Shown: positions 1 through 7,661 of the stretch, in pieces
Numbering within the stretch: position 1 is the stretch's first letter
Layout of the letters: each line of letters opens with the position of its first letter
Assembly (NCBI GenBank): GCA_021372495.1
Contig: JAJFUF010000016.1
Span: forward strand, 30,204 to 94,203
DNA length: 64,000 nt
Direction: 5' to 3'
From: Lysobacteraceae bacterium
GTDB taxonomy: Bacteria > Pseudomonadota > Gammaproteobacteria > Xanthomonadales > Rhodanobacteraceae
Translations under genes and position numbers: made by a program
Notes under the pieces: model-generated
Databases searched by the model: none
What the model saw: only the letters and a program-made list of their open reading frames with translations
What the model was told of the DNA's origin: nothing

Positions 1-1
1 C

Positions 2-25
2 ATGGACGCGCTGGCCCAGCGCTGA
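2..25 (+). CDS. possible C-terminal tail of a gene cut by the window edge
   Basis: The first 25 bases can be read as the last seven codons of a plus-strand gene (MDALAQR) followed by TGA at 23-25. The ATG at position 2 may be internal. With so few residues the product cannot be identified, and the assignment as coding rests only on an open frame ending about 70 bp before dinB. Confidence 0.25.
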   Translation: MDALAQR

Positions 26-94
26 GTGCCCCCGCGCGGCGCGCCCGCGCCGCGCTAACATGCGCGGACGCTTCCGTTCCGCGCCGCCAGCCTC

Positions 95-1183
95 GTGTCC
101 GCGCCGCTCCGCAAGATCGTGCATGTCGACATGGACGCGTTCTACGCGTCGGTCGAGCAGCGCGACGACCCCGCGCTGCGCGGCAAGCCGGTGGTGGTCG
201 CCTGGCGCGGCGCGCGCTCGGTGGTGTGCGCGGCCAGCTACGAGGCGCGCCGCTTCGGCATCCGCTCGGCGATGCCGGCGCTGCGCGCCGAGCGCCTTTG
301 CCCGCAGGCCGTGTTCGTGGCGCCGGACTTCGCGCGCTACCGCGCGGTGTCGCGGCAGGTGCGCGAGATCTTCGCGCGCCACACCGACCTGATCGAGCCG
401 CTGTCGCTGGACGAGGCCTACCTCGACGTCACCGCGGCCAGGACCGGCCTGCCCACCGCCACCGCCACCGCCGAGGCGATCCGCGCCGCGATCCGCGAGG
501 AGACCCGGCTGACCGCATCGGCCGGCGTCGCGCCGAACAAGTTCCTGGCCAAGATCGCCTCCGACTGGCGCAAGCCGGACGGCCTGTTCGTGATCCCGCC
601 CGCGCGCGTCGAGGCGTTCCTGACGCCGCTGCCGGTCGGCCGCCTGCCCGGCGTCGGCAAGGTGATGGAGCGGCGGCTGGCGGAACTGGGCGTGGCCACG
701 GTCGGCGAGCTGCGCGGTTTCGCGCCGGACGCGCTGGAGCAGCGCTTCGGCCGCTGGGGCCGGCGCCTGTACGAGCTGGCGCGCGGCATCGACGAGCATC
801 CGGTCGAGCCGGAGCGCCCGACCGTGCAGGTGTCGGCCGAGGACACCTTCGAGCACGACCTGCGCCTCGATGCGCTGGAGCCGCACATCCGCCGCCTCGC
901 CGAGAAGACCTGGGCCGCCGCCGAGGGCGAAAGCGGGCGTGTCGCGCGCACCGTCGTGCTGAAGCTGAAGACCGCCGACTTCCACGTGCTGACGCGCAGC
1001 CTCACGCCGCCGCTGCGCCCGGCCTCCGCGCGCGAGCTGGCCGATATCGCCTGCGCGCTGCGCGAGCGCGTCGAGCGTCCGGCCGACGCGCTGTACCGGC
1101 TGGTCGGCGTCGGCCTGTCCGGCTTCGTCGACCGCGACGACTGGGCCGCGCAGGAAGACCTGTTCGCGCCGTCCCCGCGCTGA
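95..1183 (+). CDS. dinB: DNA polymerase IV (Y-family, DinB)
   Basis: Error-prone Y-family polymerase that replicates past damaged template bases. The 362-residue protein has the palm motif VDMDAFYASVE with metal-binding Asp12, and SLDEAYLD supplying Asp106/Glu107; Tyr17 sits where the steric gate is expected. PNKFLAKIASDWRKP and the helix-hairpin-helix LPGVGKVMERRL follow, then the little-finger domain. The extreme C-terminus reads QEDLF (residues 353-357), a good match to the beta-clamp binding consensus QxxLF. The start is a GTG at 95; an ATG at 60 is in another frame. Length and motifs are complete for the family. Confidence 0.96.
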   Translation: MSAPLRKIVHVDMDAFYASVEQRDDPALRGKPVVVAWRGARSVVCAASYEARRFGIRSAMPALRAERLCPQAVFVAPDFARYRAVSRQVREIFARHTDLIEPLSLDEAYLDVTAARTGLPTATATAEAIRAAIREETRLTASAGVAPNKFLAKIASDWRKPDGLFVIPPARVEAFLTPLPVGRLPGVGKVMERRLAELGVATVGELRGFAPDALEQRFGRWGRRLYELARGIDEHPVEPERPTVQVSAEDTFEHDLRLDALEPHIRRLAEKTWAAAEGESGRVARTVVLKLKTADFHVLTRSLTPPLRPASARELADIACALRERVERPADALYRLVGVGLSGFVDRDDWAAQEDLFAPSPR

Positions 1184-1320
1184 GGCGGCGCTCGGATTCC
1201 CGTGCTGGCGCCGCGGCCGCGGCGCTGCAATGATGGCCGGCATCGCCCCGCGCGCGACTGCGGAGCGCCGCGCCGCCCCACGTCGATGAGCCACGCGTCG
1301 AATCCAGGCAGCCTCCGGCC

Positions 1321-2295
1321 ATGGCCGAACTCGACCTGATCGCCGACATCGGCGGCACCCACGCACGCTTTGCGCTGACCGATCCGGCGGCGCCGGCGCC
1401 GCGGGTGCTGCAAGCGCAGACGCTGCGCGGCGCCGACTTCCCCAGCCTGCGGCACGCCGCCGCGCACTACCTGGCGCGCGTCGGCGCGAAGCCGCGCCGC
1501 GCCGCGTTCGCGCTGGCCGCGGTGGTGGACGCCGATGCCGACGCGATCTTCCTGACCAACCGCGCCTGGTCGTTCGGCCGCGATGCGCTGCGGCGCGCGC
1601 TCGGCCTCGACGAGCTGCGCCTGCTCAACGACTTCGGCGCGATCGCCTGGGCCGTGCCCGAACTCGGGCCGGGCGACCGCGTCGCGCTGCACGGAGACGC
1701 CGACGCGCCGCTGCGCGCGCCGGTCAGCGTGCTCGGCCCCGGCACCGGCTTCGGCGTGGCGCTGCTGGTCGGCTCGCGCGAGCGCGGCTGGCAGGCGGTC
1801 GAAACCGAAGGCGGCCACGCCAGCTTCGCGCCGCTCGACGACGAGGAGCGCCGCATCGCGCGCTGGATCGAGGCGCGCTGCGGCCGCGTCTCGACCGAGC
1901 GCCTGCTGAGCGGCGCGGGCCTGTCGCACATCGACGCCGCGCTGCGCGGCGTGCCCGACGGCAGCGACGACGGCGTGCGCGAACCCGCGGCCATCGTCGG
2001 CGCCGCGCTGCAAGGCCGCGATCCGCACGCCGAGCGCGCGCTGGCGCGCTTCTGCGCCGTGCTGGGTAGCGTCGCCGGCGACATCGCGCTGATCCACGGC
2101 GCGCGCACGCTGATGATCGCCGGCGGCATCGTGCCGCGCTTCGTGCCGTTCCTGCGCGCCAGCGCGTTCCGCGAACGCTTCCTCGCCAAGGGGCGCTTCG
2201 CCGCCTACATGGAAGCGGTCGCGGTCCACGTAATCACCCATCCGCAGCCCGGCCTGCTCGGCGCCGCGGTGGCGCTGCGCCGGCCCGCGGCCTGA
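1321..2295 (+). CDS. glk: glucokinase (Glk family, ATP-dependent)
   Basis: Phosphorylates glucose to glucose 6-phosphate in the cytoplasm at the entry to glycolysis or Entner-Doudoroff metabolism. The 324-residue protein begins with the phosphate-binding DIGGTHARFAL (residues 9-19). It then shows LLNDFGAIAW with the likely catalytic Asp, LGPGTGFGVALL, and ETEGGHASFAPLD, the sugar-binding segment of bacterial Glk. The C-terminus carries the second nucleotide loop (MIAGGIVPRF). It lies 137 bp downstream of dinB in the same direction; CTGCAATG near 1227 could be a weak -10 element. Length matches the family. Confidence 0.93.
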   Translation: MAELDLIADIGGTHARFALTDPAAPAPRVLQAQTLRGADFPSLRHAAAHYLARVGAKPRRAAFALAAVVDADADAIFLTNRAWSFGRDALRRALGLDELRLLNDFGAIAWAVPELGPGDRVALHGDADAPLRAPVSVLGPGTGFGVALLVGSRERGWQAVETEGGHASFAPLDDEERRIARWIEARCGRVSTERLLSGAGLSHIDAALRGVPDGSDDGVREPAAIVGAALQGRDPHAERALARFCAVLGSVAGDIALIHGARTLMIAGGIVPRFVPFLRASAFRERFLAKGRFAAYMEAVAVHVITHPQPGLLGAAVALRRPAA

Positions 2296-2310
2296 GTCGG
2301 CGCGGCGCGA

Positions 2311-2865
2311 TCAGCCGCCGAAGCCGCCGCCCGCGTCCAGCCACGCCTGCTCCTCCGGCGTGGTCGCGCGGCCCAGCGCGCGATTGCGCTGCGGAAAGCG
2401 GCCGAACCGCGCGATCGCGTCGCGATGCGCCTCCGCATAGCGCAGATAACCCACATCGCCCAGCGCGCGGAACAGCGCCATCGACCGCTCCTGGTCCGCC
2501 AACTCCTCCGAATGCTCGAACGGCAGATAGCAAAACACCCGCAACCCCGCCTCTACCTGCGCATCCAAACCTGCCTCGACCATGCGCGCCGCGTAATGCC
2601 GCGCCAGCGCATCCGTCGCATACGCATGCGCACTGCCGCGAAACGCGTTGCGCGGAAACTGGTCCAGCAGGATCAACAGCGCCAGCGCGCCCTCCGCGCT
2701 CGCCATCCAATCCTCCAACTCCCGCCGCGCCGCCGCGTGGTGCGCCTCCATGAAGCGCGCCGAGAACGCCGCGTCGAAGGCGTCGTCGCGTTTGAACCAG
2801 CGCGATGGGCCGGCGGCGCGCCAGAAGGCGACGATTTCACCTGGATCGGGGAGCGATGGCGTCAT
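2311..2865 (-). CDS. DUF924 family protein
   Basis: A 184-residue cytoplasmic all-helical protein of the DUF924 family, whose fold is tetratricopeptide-like and whose function is unknown. Diagnostic blocks are IVAFWRAAGPSRWFKRDDAFD near the start, LALLILLDQFPRNAFRG in the middle, and FCYLPFEHSEELADQERSM towards the end. It is convergent with glk (15 bp between stops). Upstream lies the low-GC patch with the Nmad genes, so this gene marks the border of the ordinary chromosome. Confidence 0.88.
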   Translation of the reverse strand: MTPSLPDPGEIVAFWRAAGPSRWFKRDDAFDAAFSARFMEAHHAAARRELEDWMASAEGALALLILLDQFPRNAFRGSAHAYATDALARHYAARMVEAGLDAQVEAGLRVFCYLPFEHSEELADQERSMALFRALGDVGYLRYAEAHRDAIARFGRFPQRNRALGRATTPEEQAWLDAGGGFGG

Positions 2866-3102
2866 GGCCGAATCCGCATCAAGGTGCGCACGGTCGCCTG
2901 AGTGGGCAGGATGCCATGGCCCTGTGATGCGCCGTCTGCGCGTCGGAGCAGGGCTGCAGGATTAGGCTGGCGTGCTGTCATAAGTGCCTGGATGGCCAGG
3001 GTTGGCCGCCGGTATCTCGCGTAGCCGGACAGCCTTAGGCTGCGGGGTTACGCTCATCACTCCGATGTTGCGGCGAAGGCCGTTGTGCCTTCGCACAGGG
3101 GA
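2866..3102. other. non-coding border of the accessory patch
   Basis: No convincing gene lies in these 237 bases. GC falls noticeably from the DUF924 gene towards 3100. A perfect 8-bp inverted repeat, GCGAAGGC (3073-3080) and GCCTTCGC (3087-3094), lies just past the stop of the minus-strand gene ending at 3103. It lacks a T-run, so a terminator role is only possible. The left junction of the imported segment is probably here. Confidence 0.4.
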
Positions 3103-3738
3103 TCAGCATGATCGCTTCCGGCACGCGGGAATCACTCCGTGCCCGGAAAGCTCGAGATAAACCTTTTCCCGCTCAGAGCGTGTTGCCCATCCCTGCTGCT
3201 TAGCTCGCTCGTGCCATGGTGAAGGTGGACTGGACACGGTCTCGGTGTAGGGGTGTTCAAGACCTTTTCGCGGTTGATCGAACCAGCGGTGTATCTGGCT
3301 GACAAGCGCGGCAGGCGCGGGTGAAGACCTGCTGCGCAGCTTGCTGGCAGCCTTACTGCACCATGTGAGCCTGGATGCGTCCTTGATCAGATCGAAGATG
3401 GCTGGGAAGTCCGAATCCCCATCGTTGTTGACCAGCAAGGGGGACGCGGCGAACTTGAGCGGACGATGCGCTGGATCCCAACGAACCTCGACAAAGCCAT
3501 CAACGTTGCATGGCTTGAGTAAATCGACAGCAGGCGTCAGGCAAATCACCCGGATCTCGCCCATCCCGCCTTGAAGAAAGGCGAGGCGATCGCCCTTGCG
3601 AATCGGTGTCTTGCGTGGATGCAGCAGATTCGAGGCATGGCAGCGGGTTACGCCGAAGCTGCCGAACTCCCAGAAAGGATCGTTCCTTCGATCATCGATC
3701 CCGTCTGGCCTCCGCAGGTAGACGAGAAATGTATTCAT
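3103..3738 (-). CDS. Nmad/PUA-like predicted nucleotide-modification partner protein
   Basis: A 211-residue protein starting MNTFLVYLRRPDG. Conserved-looking blocks are DPFWEFGSFGVTRCH (residues 20-34), NLLHP (37-41), and KGDRLAFLQGG (48-58) followed by the strand IRVICLTPAV (62-71). This strand-loop arrangement, with a nearly invariant aromatic and Gly-rich loop, recalls the Nmad2 and EVE/PUA-like proteins found beside DNA base-modification enzymes, but I cannot assign the family firmly. The start is fixed by a 4-base ATGA overlap with the stop of the Nmad3 gene (3735-3738), implying translational coupling and joint function. GC and codon use are clearly below those of the flanking genes, which suggests transfer. 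The C-terminal 70 residues show nothing recognisable. Confidence 0.8.
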   Translation of the reverse strand: MNTFLVYLRRPDGIDDRRNDPFWEFGSFGVTRCHASNLLHPRKTPIRKGDRLAFLQGGMGEIRVICLTPAVDLLKPCNVDGFVEVRWDPAHRPLKFAASPLLVNNDGDSDFPAIFDLIKDASRLTWCSKAASKLRSRSSPAPAALVSQIHRWFDQPRKGLEHPYTETVSSPPSPWHERAKQQGWATRSEREKVYLELSGHGVIPACRKRSC

Positions 3739-4601
3739 CGGCCGGCGTGTGCTGAGACGATGCCGGAAACCCAATCCTTCAACTCGGGGTAGGAGTCGTC
3801 GTCCGCCACGAATTCCTGTCCCTTCCCTACGGTTCGGAGCCGGCAATCCCCGTTATCCAAGGCCCATCGCTCCGGGCTTGCGTGAAACGACAACGGCCTT
3901 TTCCCAGGCTGCGGATACCACCATGGCGGAAGCCTCCAGATGCTTCGACTGGCGCCCGGCTTCGTGAGTACCAGCTTCTCGCCGAATCGGTTGAACACGC
4001 CGCCTCCCGCACACGCAGTGACCAACCCCGAATGTTCGCGACCACCATAGATGGTGTTTCGCGGGTCGGTGTAGTGGCTCGGGGCCGCAACATGAGGGTG
4101 ATCCGCCAGCCACGGTCTCTCGGAAATCACGTTGCTTCGGTCGCCGTTGAGCGGCAGCACGAATTCCACTTCGAGCCATCCGAACATCATGTGGAAGCCG
4201 GGCGACCCATGATCGTAGCTCCAACGGCCCCGATTGAACTTCACGTGCTGGAACCAGCCGAAGAACAGGAAGACATCCCCTGCACCCACGCCCTGTCGGC
4301 TCAAGTGTCCTTGCGGAGACCCTGTCTGCCCCAAACTGGGCCGCCATCCCGGAAGCCGTCTGTCCATTCGCCTGTCGAGATCCGGATCGAGATGAACGCG
4401 AGTGGTCGAGTCGAAGCGACCTCGGGTGAGATCACGAAGGACATGGTTCGGATCGATATCGCCCCATCGGACATCGCCCATGGTCCAGCGATCGTGTTGC
4501 GATGGAATCGGCAACGACAGAATCCGCCCATCGGGAAAGATCGGGCTCGGAAACCCGCCGTACTGCGAGTCGAAGCCCTTTCGTGACAACACGAGTTTCA
4601 T
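3735..4601 (-). CDS. Nmad3 family putative nucleotide modification protein
   Basis: A 288-residue protein beginning MKLVLSRKGFDS, the characteristic opening of the Nmad3 family as I recall it. Further blocks are GGFPSPIFPDGR (15-26), SLPIPS (29-34), HLDPDLDRR (70-78), GWRPSLGQTGSPQGHL (85-100), GVGAGDVFLFFGWF (104-117), HMMFGWLEVE (137-146), HPHVA (169-173), NTIYGG (182-187) and a Trp-rich tail. Nmad families were proposed by comparative genomics to work on bases in DNA or nucleotides; no reaction has been shown for this one to my knowledge. The ATG at 4601 is preferred because the 37 codons upstream do not resemble the family. It overlaps the next gene by ATGA. Low GC relative to its neighbours and the broken gene upstream support horizontal acquisition. 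Confidence 0.85.
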   Translation of the reverse strand: MKLVLSRKGFDSQYGGFPSPIFPDGRILSLPIPSQHDRWTMGDVRWGDIDPNHVLRDLTRGRFDSTTRVHLDPDLDRRMDRRLPGWRPSLGQTGSPQGHLSRQGVGAGDVFLFFGWFQHVKFNRGRWSYDHGSPGFHMMFGWLEVEFVLPLNGDRSNVISERPWLADHPHVAAPSHYTDPRNTIYGGREHSGLVTACAGGGVFNRFGEKLVLTKPGASRSIWRLPPWWYPQPGKRPLSFHASPERWALDNGDCRLRTVGKGQEFVADDDSYPELKDWVSGIVSAHAGR

Positions 4602-4689
4602 GGCGGCAGGATTCGTCAGGCCGAGCTTTTTTGGCTTCGATAGTAGAGAAACACTGTTCGGTGGGTCGAGTCGTCCCTGCCATCTGCCG

Positions 4690-4791
4690 TCAGGATACCG
4701 GAGGCCGCTCACCCTTCAGCAAGGCCCATAGCCGCACCATTGCGAACGTGTCGAGCCGGCAGTAATCAGGCAGTTGTCGGCGGAACAGGGG
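4690..4791 (-). pseudogene. truncated C-terminal remnant, DUF2779-like
   Basis: On the minus strand a short frame reads LPDYCRLDTFAMVRLWALL then KGERPPVS and a stop at 4690. The YC-x-LDT-x-AMV pattern is what I remember at the C-terminus of DUF2779 nuclease-like proteins. An in-frame stop (4792-4794) lies immediately upstream, where the sequence changes to the repeat-like stretch at 4783-4811, so only the last 27 or so codons survive. It points the same way as the two Nmad genes and ends 88 bp before the Nmad3 start, so it may be the stump of a third operon member. Family assignment rests on one motif. Confidence 0.45.
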
Positions 4792-4811
4792 TCAAAGTCC
4801 TATTTCTTCCT
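4783..4811. repeat. possible REP/RAYT-type repeat border
   Basis: The stretch GGAACAGGGGTCAAAGTCC and its continuation TATTTCTTCC resemble the GGGGTCARAGTCC-type ends that recur around REP-associated transposase elements in many proteobacteria. It sits exactly where the DUF2779-like frame is cut and 19 bp before the next gene. No transposase and no second copy are visible here, so this may be only a scar. The identification is from memory of the motif. Confidence 0.35.
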
Positions 4812-4829
4812 GCAATCGCGAGGGGATCC

Positions 4830-5303
4830 ATGAGTCGGCATGTATTCGTTGCCCTGATGATGGCCTGTGTTGCCTCGGCGGCTGGGGAGGCTGTGGCCGG
4901 TGAGGCGCCCGCCGATGCGAACAAGACCGCGCGGTGGATGATCGCGCAGGAGCGGGCGTGGGCGGAGCAGGCCTGCGGGCACCCGTGGGTGCTTTCGGAT
5001 CTGCTCGCGGCGGACTTTCGGGGTACCTCGCCGAAAGGCACGCGCTACGACAAGCCGAAGGACGCGCCGGCCTACGATCCGGCGACCCGCTTCTCGGCGG
5101 ACTGCCACCTGCTCGGCGCCGACGTGCGCTTCTTCGGCGCGGACGTCGCCGTCGTCTACGGATCGGAATCCAGCGTGGCCACCCTGCCGGATTCGAAGCA
5201 CGAGCGCCGATGCCTGGTGTGGACCGACACCTGGCTCAGGCGCAACGGAAAGTGGCAGATCATCGCGGCGCAGGACACCCGCATCGAATGCCCTTCGACG
5301 TGA
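4830..5303 (+). CDS. secreted SnoaL-like/DUF4440 (NTF2 fold) protein
   Basis: A 157-residue protein with a Sec signal peptide (MSRHVFVALMMACVASAAGEAVAG). A cone-shaped NTF2-like domain follows: an N-terminal helix with MIAQERAWAEQA, LLAADFRGTSPKGTRYDK, then VAVVYGSE and the terminal strand pair TDTWLRRNGKWQIIAAQDT. These are typical of DUF4440/SnoaL-like proteins, a fold used as a binding pocket with varied or no catalysis. AGGGGA at 4820-4825 is well placed before the ATG at 4830; an upstream ATG at 4740 would add repeat-derived residues and is rejected. It stands alone between the accessory patch and the ABC cluster. Confidence 0.8.
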   Translation: MSRHVFVALMMACVASAAGEAVAGEAPADANKTARWMIAQERAWAEQACGHPWVLSDLLAADFRGTSPKGTRYDKPKDAPAYDPATRFSADCHLLGADVRFFGADVAVVYGSESSVATLPDSKHERRCLVWTDTWLRRNGKWQIIAAQDTRIECPST

Positions 5304-5426
5304 CGCACCGAAACGGGATCGGTTCGCCTGCCTCGCCGGCTGGGTCGTTGACGATGGAGGCGGGAGGGCGTCTCGGGCAGGTCGAGTGCGAAGGCGACCG
5401 GCATTCCGGCGAAGTGTCCGCCGGCC

Positions 5427-6545
5427 TCAGGCCATGCGTCGGCGGAACAGCCACGCCGCCGCCGGCAGGGTGACGGCGGCGATGGCGACGAGCGGCCACA
5501 GGTCCGCCGCCAGGCGCTCGAAGCCGGCGCCCTCGAGGTAGACGCGCTGCGCGAACTCGATGGCGTAGCGCAGCGGGTTGATCAGCGTGAAGTACTGCAC
5601 GGGCGTCGGCATGTTGGCGATCGGCGTGCTCAGGCCGGACAGCAGCATGAACGGCATCATGAACACGAAGGTGTAGAGCGTGGCCTGCTGCATGGTTGCG
5701 GCGAGCGAGGACAGCAGCAGGCCGATGCCGACCGCGGCGAACAGGAACAGCGCCAGCCCGGCGTACAGCGTCAGGTAGTGGCCGGCGAAGGGGATGCGGA
5801 ACCACAGTTGCGCCACCAGCAGTACGGTGGTCGCCTGGCCGATGCCGACCAGCACCGAGGGCAGCGCCTTGCCGACCATGATCTCGCCGGGCCGGAACGG
5901 CGTGACCAGCAGCTGGTCGAACGTGCCCTGTTCGCGCTCGCGCGCCACGGACATGGTGGTCAGCAGCAGGGTCTGCAGCATCGTCAGCGTGCCGATCAGC
6001 GACGGGATGAAGTTCCAGCGCGTCTCCAGATTGGGGTTGTACCAGACGCGCGCGCTGACGCGCAGCGGCGCAGGAGCGGCGCCGTGCGCCGTGCGCCAGT
6101 CGGCGTTGAACGCAGCCACCGCCGTGCCGACGTAGCCGAGCGCGGTGCCGGCGGTGTTGGAGTTGCGTCCGTCGGCGATCACCTGGATGGCGGCGGTGCG
6201 CCCGGCCTGCAGGCGACGCTCGAAGTCCTGGTCAATGGCGATCACCAGCAGCGCGCGGCGGTCGTCGATCCAGGTCCTGACGTCGTCGGCGCGGCTCAGG
6301 TTCGCCACGCGGCGGAAGATGCCGGAGCCGTCGAACCTCGCCAGCAGCGCGGAGGAAGCGGCGCTGCGATCGCGGTCGAACGCCGCATAGGGCACGTTGT
6401 TGAGGTCGTAGCTGGCGACGTAGCCGAACACCAGGCACTGGATCACCGGCGGCGCGAACAGCACGAAGCGGCTGCGCGGGTCCTTCATGATCGCCAGCAG
6501 CTCCTTGTGGATCAGCGCGAGGATGCGGAAGAGCGAGGCGCGCAT
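5427..6545 (-). CDS. ABC-2 type transporter permease (YhhJ/YbhR-like)
   Basis: A 372-residue inner-membrane permease with the typical layout. An N-terminal helix (FVLFAPPVIQCLVFGYVAS) is followed by a large periplasmic domain of about 140 residues, then five C-terminal helices including SLIGTLTMLQTLLLTTMSV, the ABC-2 signature EREQGTFDQLLVTPFRPGE, and a closing INPLRYAIEFAQRVYLEG. Such proteins dimerise with an ATPase to export drugs or other hydrophobic compounds. It starts 6 bp after the stop of a decayed permease (6552-6794), suggesting the original operon had two such permeases. No HlyD-type adaptor is present nearby. Confidence 0.9.
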   Translation of the reverse strand: MRASLFRILALIHKELLAIMKDPRSRFVLFAPPVIQCLVFGYVASYDLNNVPYAAFDRDRSAASSALLARFDGSGIFRRVANLSRADDVRTWIDDRRALLVIAIDQDFERRLQAGRTAAIQVIADGRNSNTAGTALGYVGTAVAAFNADWRTAHGAAPAPLRVSARVWYNPNLETRWNFIPSLIGTLTMLQTLLLTTMSVAREREQGTFDQLLVTPFRPGEIMVGKALPSVLVGIGQATTVLLVAQLWFRIPFAGHYLTLYAGLALFLFAAVGIGLLLSSLAATMQQATLYTFVFMMPFMLLSGLSTPIANMPTPVQYFTLINPLRYAIEFAQRVYLEGAGFERLAADLWPLVAIAAVTLPAAAWLFRRRMA

Positions 6546-6551
6546 GGCACG

Positions 6552-6794
6552 TCACGCCAGCTGCTTGCGCGTCACGCGCCAGCCGAGCAGCGCCAGCAGC
6601 GCCGCCATCGCGGCGAGCACGGCGGCGTTCGGCAGGATCACGCTCCACACGTCGCCGGCGAGGAAGATCGTCTGCAGCAGGGCGACGTAGTAGCGCGCCG
6701 GCTCGACAGACGGCCAGCCTGCCTTCGCCGACGCGCCTGCGATCTGCGCGCAGACGGCGCCGGTGACGCCCGCACGGAATTGATCGGAGCATCC
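6552..6794 (-). pseudogene. remnant of an ABC-2 permease C-terminus
   Basis: Directly after the TAG of the upstream permease (6795-6797), and in the same frame, 80 further codons read on to a TGA at 6552. The last 50 residues (EPARYYVALLQTIFLAGDVW through to WRVTRKQLA) look like the final loop and last transmembrane helix of an ABC-2 permease, but no start or upstream domain remains. I infer a deletion that removed most of a permease gene and fused its tail behind the DrrB-like gene. The first 25 codons are not recognisable. Confidence 0.6.
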
Positions 6795-7661
6795 CTAGGT
6801 GACGATATGCGGATAGAGCCTGCCGGCGATGCTCACCAGCACGGCCAGCGTCGCCAACAGCACGGCGAAGTCCAGCGGCAGGCCGAACGCGCTGCTGCCG
6901 CCGGCCAGCATCAAGGCGCGTAGTCCGTCCACCTCATAGGTGAGCGGATTGGCGTGCGCGAGGCGTTGCAGCCAGGGCGGCATCATGGCGATCGGATAGA
7001 TCGCGTTGCTGGCGAAGAACAGCGGCATGGTGAGTACCTGGCCGACGCCCATGAAGCGTTCGCGCGTCTTCACCAGACAGGCGACGATCAGCGAGAAGGT
7101 GGCGAACAGCGCCGCGCCGAGCAGCACCAGCGCGGTCACGCCGGCGACGGAAGACGATGCGACCTGCACGCGCACGCCGAGCGCCAGCGCCAGCAGGTAG
7201 ACAATCAGCGCCTGCGACAGCGCGCGCACGCCGGCCGACGTGGCCTTGCCCAAAACAAGCGCCGTGCGCGGCGTCGGGCTGGCCAGGAACTTGTGCACGA
7301 TGCCGAGATCGCGCTCCCAGATCACCGAGATGCCGTAGAAGATCGCGACGAACAGCACGCTCTGCGCCAGCACGCCCGGCGCCAGGAAGTCCACGTAGCC
7401 GAGCGCGCCGGTGGGGATCGCGTGGGTGTGCGCGAACACCTGGCCGAACACCGCCAGCCACAGCACGGGCTGGATCGCACGCGTCAGCAGCTCGGTCGGG
7501 TCGTGCCGCAGCTTGCGCGTCTCCATGCGCGCGATGGCGAACACCTTGGCCGCGTAGCTGGATGCGCGGCGCAGTCCGCGCGGCGCGCCGTCGCCGGCGA
7601 AGACATCAGCCGAGCCGCGAGGCGGCGCGTCGGGCGCCGGCGGTTTCGCGATAGGTGTCAT
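6795..7661 (-). CDS. ABC-2 type transporter permease (DrrB-like)
   Basis: A 288-residue membrane protein of the daunorubicin-resistance permease type. After a Pro/Ala-rich cytoplasmic tail come an amphipathic segment (METRKLRHDPTELLTRAIQP), LWLAVFGQVF, VDFLAPGVLAQSVLFVAIFYG, the cytoplasmic loop IWERDLGIVHKFLASPTPR, and further helices ending NPLTYEVDGLRALML. The start ATG at 7661 lies inside the 3' end of the ATPase gene (56-bp overlap); the ATG at 7736 would lengthen the overlap and is less likely. It works with the ATPase encoded just upstream. Confidence 0.88.
   Translation of the reverse strand: MTPIAKPPAPDAPPRGSADVFAGDGAPRGLRRASSYAAKVFAIARMETRKLRHDPTELLTRAIQPVLWLAVFGQVFAHTHAIPTGALGYVDFLAPGVLAQSVLFVAIFYGISVIWERDLGIVHKFLASPTPRTALVLGKATSAGVRALSQALIVYLLALALGVRVQVASSSVAGVTALVLLGAALFATFSLIVACLVKTRERFMGVGQVLTMPLFFASNAIYPIAMMPPWLQRLAHANPLTYEVDGLRALMLAGGSSAFGLPLDFAVLLATLAVLVSIAGRLYPHIVT

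Noticed and set aside
4602..4712. N-terminal extension of the Nmad3 protein to an ATG at 4712
   Set aside because: The added 37 residues overlap the tail of the DUF2779-like remnant in another frame, and the MKLVLSRKGFDS start matches the family.
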